From: DASUGM01 sp036274055
Lineage (GTDB): Bacteria; Acidobacteriota; Vicinamibacteria; Vicinamibacterales; SCN-69-37
Direction of reading: 5' to 3'
DNA length: 32,321 bases
Assembly: GCA_036274055.1 (NCBI GenBank)
Contig: DASUGM010000103.1
Location: 1-32,321, forward strand
This document shows, one piece after another, positions 23,299-29,768 of the stretch (position 1 is the stretch's first letter; each line of letters starts with the position of its first letter). The notes under the pieces are model-generated. The model was given only the letters and a program-made list of their open reading frames with translations, was not told where the DNA came from and did no database searches. The position numbers and the translations under genes are program-made.

Positions 23299-24357
23299 TC
23301 ATCGCCGATCCGTGAATGACAGCGCGGCATCACGGCAGTTGCCGATTGGTGCGCCGTTCGGAAAGCCTCGTCCGTAGATCTCCATCGAGCCTTTGATCTC
23401 GCCGACGAAGCTCACGCCGGACGGCGTCAATGTCGAGGTGCCGGACACGACCAACCGGCCATCGTCGGGCAACCGTTCGACCAGGGATGGATAAGAGGTC
23501 GGACCGTAGTAGTAGTAGGAGAGCCCTTCGGCGTAGAGCGTGACGCCGGCGGCATTGATTTGGCCCTGCATCAGGTTGCCGCGCGACACGCTGTTGACGG
23601 CGAATGCCGGCTCCGTGAAGCGGACGTCGAGCACGGATCCGGCCTGGGTCACGACCGCCGTGTAGACGCGGCGCGAATACTCGGGCAGGACACGACTGGA
23701 GCAGGCGCGCCAGTCGAACGTCGCGGTAAACGTGCCGGCGAAGTCCAGTCGCGGGCCGGCCAGCGGCAGCTCGAGCGTGATCGCCGCGTGATCCGAGAAT
23801 TCCATGTGCCGCGACTGCGTCTCGTATCCCGCGTGGCTGATGACGAAGTCGGCGCTGCGCGGCACGCCGTAGAGCGCGAAGCTCCCGGAAAAATCCGCGT
23901 CAGTCGACAAGCTGCCCCCGGCGCCGTCGTTTACCGAAATGTGCGCCAGCGAAATCGGAGAGGTCGTGCCGGGTTCGAAGACGCGGCCGGTCACGCGGAA
24001 CGTGCCTTCCGGCACGACGACCACTTGCCGCGACCGGCTCATGTTGTTCGTGTAGCGCGCGTTGACGAACGCGTCGCCGCTCGCCCGGCCAACGAATCGG
24101 CCTGCGGCCTGCAACTGAAGGGTGGGCTGGTCGCAGCACCACGACGCGTTTCCGGTCACGTCCGCGCTGGTGCCGTCAGCGTAGAACGCGGTCAACGTGA
24201 ACTGGGCGACGCTACCGGGGGCAATCGTGCTCGGTCCGGTCAACTCGATCCGCGTCGGGAATTTGGTCGGAGCTGTTGCCGGCGGATCATCGCCACACGC
24301 GGTGACGCTGAAGCAGCAGGCAATGACGAGAGCGACGAGAGCGCGGCGAACATGCAT
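23299..24357 (-). CDS. Secreted Ig-like / carboxypeptidase-regulatory lipoprotein, paralogue 2
   Basis: This 352-residue lipoprotein has a good lipobox (VTAC, Cys 21). Domain order is as in its neighbour: Ig-like (about 35-120), carboxypeptidase regulatory-like (about 123-205) and the same unrecognised C-terminal domain. It shares the blocks FRVTGR, LPLAGPR, FTATFDW, RRVYTAVV and VRFTEPAF. A run of four tyrosines (23506-23517) sits where the paralogue has six. GCGAGGA precedes the ATG. It is the first gene of a likely operon, paralogue 2 - paralogue 1 - sulfatase-like. Confidence 0.83.
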   Translation of the reverse strand: MHVRRALVALVIACCFSVTACGDDPPATAPTKFPTRIELTGPSTIAPGSVAQFTLTAFYADGTSADVTGNASWCCDQPTLQLQAAGRFVGRASGDAFVNARYTNNMSRSRQVVVVPEGTFRVTGRVFEPGTTSPISLAHISVNDGAGGSLSTDADFSGSFALYGVPRSADFVISHAGYETQSRHMEFSDHAAITLELPLAGPRLDFAGTFTATFDWRACSSRVLPEYSRRVYTAVVTQAGSVLDVRFTEPAFAVNSVSRGNLMQGQINAAGVTLYAEGLSYYYYGPTSYPSLVERLPDDGRLVVSGTSTLTPSGVSFVGEIKGSMEIYGRGFPNGAPIGNCRDAALSFTDRR

Positions 24358-24468
24358 AGGTCCTCGCTTCCGCAACGGAGCGGCCGACGCATGAATAGAC
24401 GGCTTGCAGACAGTGATTCTAGGCCTGCGAGCGTCCCGGAATCTGGGGTTTTTATGGGGATTTTCTGG

Positions 24469-25278
24469 CTATTTGACGCGTCTGGCGACGAACGTCGTCG
24501 TCGTTCCAGATAGCACGATCTGGCCAGTCATGGCATCGCCAGAGACGGTTGCGGAATACCTGGCATCGCCAACCGTGAAGGCGAGCTGATCGCCGCGGAG
24601 AATGCCATTCGCGATCGGTACGCCCGGGGCGCCGTCGGCGAGCGTGCCGGCGACGTTCTGAAACTCCTGCGTCAACGTCAGCGTTCCTTCGCCGATGAGC
24701 CACCGTCCGGCGACGCGCGCCGGAACGATGTAGAGCATCGCGGAGCACCACTCGGTGCAGGGCTCGAGCCGGTCGGTGACGTCTGCCGTCCAGCCGGTGA
24801 CGCCGAACGTGTTGACGACGATGCGCGTGCCCGGCTTCAGCGCAAGGAACTTGTCTTTCAGCCTGTCGAGGTTGGTCGGCAGCAGAAACAGCGCGAGCAC
24901 GGTGGCCTGTGAGATGTCGGCCTCGTACATGTCTCCTTCCGCGAACGTCGCCTTGTCCGACACACCGGCCTCGCGTGCCAACCGGCGCGACAGTTCGACC
25001 ATGTCGGGGTTGAACTCGACGCCGAGCCCGCGAGCGCCGCGCTTGGCGGCGGCGATCACATTGCGTCCATCACCGGAGCCGAGATCGATCACGAAGTCCT
25101 GAGGCGTGACCTTCGCCAGGTCGATCATCTTCGCGACCATCGCCGGCGACGACGGCACCCAGACGACGTCCTTGCCGGGTTGGTATTCGGTCGGAGTGAA
25201 GGGCTTCTGTGACTGCGCGAGCAGGGCGGTGCCAACCGCGATCGTGCACGCTGTGATAAGTCCGCTGAGACCGCCCAT
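24469..25278 (-). CDS. Class I SAM methyltransferase-fold protein with signal peptide
   Basis: This 269-residue protein begins with a hydrophobic export-type segment (GLITACTIAVGTALLAQ), then EYQPGKDVVWVPSS. The SAM-binding motif FVIDLGSGDGRN follows (62-73), with E88 as the likely ribose-binding acid. After the methyltransferase fold comes a C-terminal beta-rich part of about 90 residues (WLIGEGTLTLTQEF onwards). A methyltransferase fold behind a signal peptide is odd, because SAM is cytoplasmic. I recall similar proteins with the KDVVWVP-type leader in other bacteria, so this looks like a genuine family rather than a wrong start. No alternative start exists before residue 47. It lies 111 bp upstream of the lipoprotein pair, in the same direction. 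Confidence 0.8.
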   Translation of the reverse strand: MGGLSGLITACTIAVGTALLAQSQKPFTPTEYQPGKDVVWVPSSPAMVAKMIDLAKVTPQDFVIDLGSGDGRNVIAAAKRGARGLGVEFNPDMVELSRRLAREAGVSDKATFAEGDMYEADISQATVLALFLLPTNLDRLKDKFLALKPGTRIVVNTFGVTGWTADVTDRLEPCTEWCSAMLYIVPARVAGRWLIGEGTLTLTQEFQNVAGTLADGAPGVPIANGILRGDQLAFTVGDARYSATVSGDAMTGQIVLSGTTTTFVARRVK

Positions 25279-25317
25279 GGGAACTATCTTCAGAATACTT
25301 GTCGAAAGAACCTATTA

Positions 25318-25393
25318 ACAGGGAGAAGAATGAGAAGAGCGGGAGAAAACCTTCCGACAGAACCTCTCATGGTTTTCTCATTCTTCTCCCTGT
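25318..25393. repeat. Palindrome with perfect 19-bp arms
   Basis: The arms 25318-25336 and 25375-25393 are perfect inverted copies (acagggagaagaatgagaa and complement). An inner pair, gagaaaacc (25343-25351) with ggttttctc (25371-25379), offers an alternative fold. The right arm encodes the last codons (SQGEE) and the TGA of the HupE-like gene, whose stop is at 25378-25380. The element lies downstream of that gene and upstream of the methyltransferase start, in the same direction. Confidence 0.85.
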
Positions 25394-26763
25394 GATCCGC
25401 TCTTGGCGCGGCTCGTTTTCATTGTGCTCAGGAGCCAGATCGCAGCCACCGCTCCGACGCCGACCATCGTCCATCTCAGCCCACGCGCGAGCGTGATGGC
25501 ATCCATCGACCAGTCGTACTGTCCGAGCGTCGATCCCCGCTCGATCATCCAGTGCCACGCGGTGTGGACGACGACGGCGGAGAGAATGATCACCCCGATC
25601 TTCTCAGGCATCACATAACGAAACGCCATTGACAGGAGCGGCACGAGTATTACGAGCACGAGCAGTTGGCCAAGCTCGACACCGACGTTGAACGCAAACA
25701 GCGAGGTGACGACGTGCGCTCCGGCGAATTGCAGCGTCTCCTGCAGCGCGAACGAGAAGCCGAAGCCGTGCACGAGGCCGAAGCCGAAGGCGATCATCCA
25801 TCTGCGGTGCGGCGAGGCCCCAGGGCCAAGGCCCAGGGCCCCAGACGCAAACACGATGTTCTCCAGCCCCATGTACACAATCGACACCGCGATCAGCGTC
25901 TCGATCAGCGGCGGGAACCACAGCGCCGTCGGCGCGAAGCCGAACGCCGCGGCGAACAGCGTGATCGAATGCGCCACGGTGAACGCGGTGACGACGATGA
26001 CGAGCTGCCTGATGCGGCGGATCGGAATCACCAGGCAGAACAGAAACAGCAGGTGATCGATGCCGTCGAGGATGTGGTCGAAGCCGAGCCGGACGAAACG
26101 CAGCGCCGCCTGGTGCCAGCGCGGATCGAGCCGGACCAGGCCCGGGTCGCCGCGGAACTCGAAGGCGCGCTCGGGGTGGCCCGGCGAGGCGAAGCGCAGC
26201 ACGGTGACGACGCGGACGCCGAAGCGGCCGAATTGCGGATCGATCGCGAGCGGCGATTGATCGGACGCGATCGTGTAGTCGAGAGCGACGTCGAAAAGCG
26301 TCTGGTTCCAGGCGACCGTCGTCTCGGCCGGCAGTTTCGGCGCGGTCATATGAGCGCGGGCCTGGTCGTAGTCGGCGAAACTCCGGTCCGACGGCAGCGA
26401 GACGCGGACGGCGGCGAGGTCCGGCGCGTCGAGCGGCCGCCCGTCCTCGAAGATCGCCAACGCCGGCAGGATCCAGGTGCGGGCTGCGTCCCGGAGCACG
26501 GCGTCGAGCCGGTCGTGGTCGCGCAGATCGAGCAGGACGATGCCGTCGCGGGTTGGGAAGTCGACGTCGCGCATCGCCGCCAGCGGCGTGCGGACCAGGA
26601 CGTGGAGCCGTTGCCCCTCGGCGCGCAGGAAGACCTGCACCAGGACGTCGACCGGGATGTCGTGCGCCGCCGGCCGGGCCGGCGTCAGCAGGACCAGGAG
26701 AAGAACCGCAAATCCCGCGATAATCCGGCCCGAGACGGGCCCTTCCGCTCGCTGTATACTCAC
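25378..26763 (-). CDS. HupE/UreJ-like membrane protein
   Basis: A protein of about 461 residues with a signal peptide (IIAGFAVLLLVLLTPARPAA), an extracytoplasmic N-terminal part of about 230 residues, and a C-terminal domain of about six membrane segments. The latter has the HupE/UreJ family-2 marks: FDHILDGIDHLLFLF, FTVAHSITL, a mid-membrane Glu in PPLIETLIAVS, and LVHGFGFSFAL. Relatives are proposed nickel/cobalt or hydrogenase/urease accessory transporters, but no hydrogenase or urease gene is nearby, so the role is open. GTG 26763 (or 26769) is the last usual start before the signal. The frame reads much further upstream, but only antisense to the NHL gene. The last five residues come from a palindrome. 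Confidence 0.82.
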   Translation of the reverse strand: MSIQRAEGPVSGRIIAGFAVLLLVLLTPARPAAHDIPVDVLVQVFLRAEGQRLHVLVRTPLAAMRDVDFPTRDGIVLLDLRDHDRLDAVLRDAARTWILPALAIFEDGRPLDAPDLAAVRVSLPSDRSFADYDQARAHMTAPKLPAETTVAWNQTLFDVALDYTIASDQSPLAIDPQFGRFGVRVVTVLRFASPGHPERAFEFRGDPGLVRLDPRWHQAALRFVRLGFDHILDGIDHLLFLFCLVIPIRRIRQLVIVVTAFTVAHSITLFAAAFGFAPTALWFPPLIETLIAVSIVYMGLENIVFASGALGLGPGASPHRRWMIAFGFGLVHGFGFSFALQETLQFAGAHVVTSLFAFNVGVELGQLLVLVILVPLLSMAFRYVMPEKIGVIILSAVVVHTAWHWMIERGSTLGQYDWSMDAITLARGLRWTMVGVGAVAAIWLLSTMKTSRAKSGSQGEE

Positions 26764-26777
26764 GCGCACCCGCGGAG
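26755..26777 (+). promoter_or_regulatory. Candidate promoter and ribosome site of the NHL-PQQ operon
   Basis: TATACT at 26755-26760 is a good -10 box, with transcription expected near 26767. GGAG (26774-26777) stands 5 bases before the ATG at 26783. No clear -35 box is seen. The -10 box lies inside the first codons of the divergent HupE-like gene, so the two starts are only about 20 bp apart and their transcription should interfere. Confidence 0.5.
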
Positions 26778-26782
26778 ATTCT

Positions 26783-28078
26783 ATGCAGAGATGCGTCGGC
26801 GCAACGATGGCAGCAGTAGCCGCGATGGCGGCAGGCTGGTCCCTGTTCAGTGGCGCGCCCGTGGCCGCCCAGCAGCGAGCCAGCGCGCCGCCACCCGCGG
26901 CGCAGAAGGCCGGCGCCGCCGCCGCGCAGTTCACGGCCGACCCGATGTGGCCGAAACCGCTGCCAAATGGGTGGATTCTCGGCTCGGTCACTGGCGTCGC
27001 GGTGGACGCCCAGGACCACGTCTGGATCGTCCACCGTGGCCTGCCGTCCCTGACCGCCCGCACCGAGGCTGGCACCGGCACGACGCCCCCAACCGCTGAA
27101 CTTTGCTGCAAAGCTGCGCCGCCGGTCCTCGAGTTCGATCAGGCTGGCACGCTGATCAGCAGCTTCGACTGGCCGGACGGCATCGACAAGCCTGAGTCGC
27201 CCGGAGGCATTGCCGTCGACGCCAGGAACGTCTGGATTACCGCCGCAGGCTTCCCTGAAGCCCCCGCCCGCCGGGGCGGCGGCGCTGGCGGCGGCCGTGC
27301 TGGTGGCGGTGCGGCGGGTGGCGGCGCCGGTGCGGCTCGCGCCGCGGGCGCGACGCCTCCGGCCGCGCCACCAACTCCACCGCCTCCGCCGAAGACCGAC
27401 GCGCACGTGCTGCAATTCACGCGCGACGGTAAGTTCGTCCGCCAGATTGGCAAGCCGGGCGTGCTCGAGGGCAACGCCAGCAAGACCTCGCTGAACCGCC
27501 CGGCCGGCATCGAGATCGACGCCGCCGCCAACGAGATCTACGTCGCCGATGGTCACGGCAACCGCCGGGTCGTCGTCTTCGACGCGGCGACCGGCGACTA
27601 CAAGCGGCACTGGGGCGCGTATGGCGAAGCGCCGGATGATGCGAACCCGGGGCCGTATTCTGCCAGCGCTCCGGCGGCGAAACAGTTTCGCACAGTGAGT
27701 TGCGTGACGATCGCGAAGGACGGCAACGTCTACGTCTGTGATCGGCAGAATGATCGCATCCAGGTGTTCACCAAGGCCGGCAAATTCGTGAAGGAAGCGA
27801 TGCTGCAGAAGGACACGCTGGCCAACGGATCGGTGTGGGATATCGCGCTGTCCTCGGACGCGGCGCAGCAGTATCTGTTCGTCGCCGACGGCAGCGATCA
27901 GAAAGTGTTCGTGCTGAATCGCAGCACGCTGGCGCCGGTCGGCGATTTCGGCACCGGCGGCCGCTGGCCGGGCGCGTTTGCCGGCGTCGGCAGCGTCGCC
28001 GTCGACTCGCGCGGGAACATCTACACGGGCGAAACATTCGAAGGCAAGCGCGTGCAGAAGTTCGCGCCGCGCCGCTAG
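26783..28078 (+). CDS. Exported NHL-repeat beta-propeller protein, paralogue 1
   Basis: This 431-residue protein has an export signal (to about residue 30) and NHL repeats of the peptidyl-alpha-hydroxyglycine lyase-like type. After the signal comes DPMWPKPLPNGWILG, then repeats such as VDAQDHVWIVHR, FTRDGKFVRQIG, IYVADGHGNRRVVVFD and VYVCDRQNDRIQVF. Adjacent cysteines (C108, C109) are conserved in the next gene. A Gly/Ala/Arg-rich insertion (about 160-205) splits the propeller; the paralogue lacks it. The ATG at 26783 has a GGAG site and a good signal peptide. It is first of four genes leading to a PQQ dehydrogenase; a binding or catalytic role in the periplasm is possible, but no reaction is shown. 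Confidence 0.87.
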   Translation: MQRCVGATMAAVAAMAAGWSLFSGAPVAAQQRASAPPPAAQKAGAAAAQFTADPMWPKPLPNGWILGSVTGVAVDAQDHVWIVHRGLPSLTARTEAGTGTTPPTAELCCKAAPPVLEFDQAGTLISSFDWPDGIDKPESPGGIAVDARNVWITAAGFPEAPARRGGGAGGGRAGGGAAGGGAGAARAAGATPPAAPPTPPPPPKTDAHVLQFTRDGKFVRQIGKPGVLEGNASKTSLNRPAGIEIDAAANEIYVADGHGNRRVVVFDAATGDYKRHWGAYGEAPDDANPGPYSASAPAAKQFRTVSCVTIAKDGNVYVCDRQNDRIQVFTKAGKFVKEAMLQKDTLANGSVWDIALSSDAAQQYLFVADGSDQKVFVLNRSTLAPVGDFGTGGRWPGAFAGVGSVAVDSRGNIYTGETFEGKRVQKFAPRR

Positions 28079-28097
28079 TCGGGAAGGGGATTCATCG

Positions 28098-29279
28098 ATG
28101 TTGCACAGACGCAATCTCCTGATCGCCGGCGCCTTCGCCGTCGTCATTGCCGGCCTCGGCCTCACGGCGCGCGCGCTCGACCTCGCCGCGGCGCAGGGCG
28201 GCGGCACCGTGCAGGCGCCGAAATTCGAAGTCGATCCGATGTGGCCGAAGCCGCTGCCGAACAACATGATCCTCGGCCAGGTGATTGGCGTCGGCGTCGA
28301 CGCGCAGGATCACGTCTGGATCGTGCATCGGTCGGACTTGATCAGCGCCGCCGACACCGGGCAGGAACAGAATCCGCCGACCGCTTCGTGCTGCCGGCGT
28401 GCGCCGCCGATCATGGAGTTCGCGCCGGACGGCACGCTGCTGCGATCGTGGGGCGGTCCCGGCCCGGGCTATGAGTGGCCTGAATCGAATCACGGCATCG
28501 CCATCGATCACAAAGGCCTGGTGTGGATCGGCGGCAACGTCGGCGCCGACGCGCAGATTCTGAAATTCACGCAGGACGGCAAGTTCGTCGCGCAGTACGG
28601 CAAGTCGGGACAGAACAAGGGCAGCAACGATCCCGAGAACTTCGGCCGGCCGGCGAAAATCTTCATCGATCCGAAGGCGAACGAGGCCTACATCGCCGAC
28701 GGCTACGGCAACAAGCGTGTCGTCGTCGTCGACGCCGACACCGGCAAGTTCAAGCGCTTCTGGGGCGCGTACGGCAACAAGCCGGACGACACCAACCTCG
28801 GGCCGTATAACCCGGATGCGCCGCCGGTGCAGCAGTTCCGCAACCCGGTGCACTGCTCGGACATGTCGAACGACGGTCTCGTCTACGTCTGCGATCGTCC
28901 GAACAACCGGCTGCAGGTGTTCACGCGCGAAGGCAAGTTCGTCAAGGAAGCGTTCTTCCACAAGAAGACGCTCGGCGACGGCGCGGTATGGGACGTCGCG
29001 TTCTCGCGCGATCCGCAGCAGAAGTATCTCTACATGGCCGACGGCAAGAACGAGCGCGTCAACGTGCTGCTGCGCGAGTCGCTCGAAGTGCTGACCAGCT
29101 TCGGCGACGGCGGCCGGCAGCCGGGGCAGTTCTTCGCGGTGCACAGCATCGTCACTGACTCGAAGGGCAATCTCTACACGACGGAGACGTACGAAGGACG
29201 ACGACTCCAGAAGTTCACGTACAAGGGCATCATGGCGGTGCCCCGCGAGCAGGGGGTCGTCTGGCCAACCGGAAAGTAG
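28098..29279 (+). CDS. Exported NHL-repeat beta-propeller protein, paralogue 2
   Basis: This 393-residue protein has a signal segment (MLHRRNLLIAGAFAVVIAGL) followed by the same layout as its neighbour: DPMWPKPLPNNMILG, VDAQDHVWIVHRSD, adjacent C98 and C99, IADGYGNKRVVVVD, VYVCDRPNNRLQVF and a final GNLYTTETYEGRRLQKF. It lies 19 bp after paralogue 1 and has a GGAAGGGG ribosome site. Tandem duplication is clear. The twin cysteines beside PPxxEF are shared by both and may be functional. Role unknown; the operon suggests a partner of the cytochrome and PQQ enzyme. Confidence 0.88.
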   Translation: MLHRRNLLIAGAFAVVIAGLGLTARALDLAAAQGGGTVQAPKFEVDPMWPKPLPNNMILGQVIGVGVDAQDHVWIVHRSDLISAADTGQEQNPPTASCCRRAPPIMEFAPDGTLLRSWGGPGPGYEWPESNHGIAIDHKGLVWIGGNVGADAQILKFTQDGKFVAQYGKSGQNKGSNDPENFGRPAKIFIDPKANEAYIADGYGNKRVVVVDADTGKFKRFWGAYGNKPDDTNLGPYNPDAPPVQQFRNPVHCSDMSNDGLVYVCDRPNNRLQVFTREGKFVKEAFFHKKTLGDGAVWDVAFSRDPQQKYLYMADGKNERVNVLLRESLEVLTSFGDGGRQPGQFFAVHSIVTDSKGNLYTTETYEGRRLQKFTYKGIMAVPREQGVVWPTGK

Positions 29280-29317
29280 CGACGATCGGCCCGGCCGCGA
29301 CGATCGCGGCGCTCGGT

Positions 29318-29752
29318 GTGGTGCTTTCGGTGACGACGGTCGAACGAAGCGCGGCGCAGGCGAAGCCGTCTGCGCAAACGGCGAAACCGACGGCGGCGGG
29401 ACAGAAACCGGCCGCTGGCGCGGCCGGCGCGAAGACGACGTTGAGTGGCGTCTACACCGAAGCACAGGTCGCGAAGGGCGAGGAGACGTACTACAACATC
29501 TGCATCAGCTGTCACCCGAAGGGCACGTATGCAGGGCCGCAATTCAAGACCAACTGGGGCGGCCGACCGCTGTCAGATCTGTTCGACTGGGTGCTGAACA
29601 AGATGCCGAAGAACGATCCCGGCACGCTGTCGCCCGAACAATCCGTGGATGTGATCGCCTACATCCTCAAGCAGAACGGCATGCCGGCCGGGAAGACGAC
29701 GATCCCGACCGATATGAGAACGCTCCGATCGATTCGAATTCAGCTGCGTTGA
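29318..29752 (+). CDS. Monohaem class I cytochrome c (start uncertain)
   Basis: A small cytochrome c with haem site CISCH (C62, C65, H66) and likely axial Met 96 in NKMPKNDPG, then PEQSVDVIAYILKQNG, as in electron acceptors of PQQ dehydrogenases. From the first usual start (GTG 29318) it has 144 residues but only a stump of a signal peptide. The open frame continues upstream and encodes a complete signal (ANRKVATIGPAATIAALGVV) without ATG, GTG or TTG. A CTG at 29261 stands 4 bases after AGGGGG and could be the true start, overlapping the preceding gene by 19 bp. The gene lies 16 bp before the PQQ dehydrogenase, whose electrons it probably takes. Confidence 0.85.
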   Translation: MVLSVTTVERSAAQAKPSAQTAKPTAAGQKPAAGAAGAKTTLSGVYTEAQVAKGEETYYNICISCHPKGTYAGPQFKTNWGGRPLSDLFDWVLNKMPKNDPGTLSPEQSVDVIAYILKQNGMPAGKTTIPTDMRTLRSIRIQLR

Positions 29753-29768
29753 TGAAAGGGGACGACCG

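Noticed and set aside
25604..28267. 887-codon minus-strand open frame over the HupE-like and NHL genes
   Set aside because: No conserved block; both strands' real genes explain the sequence.
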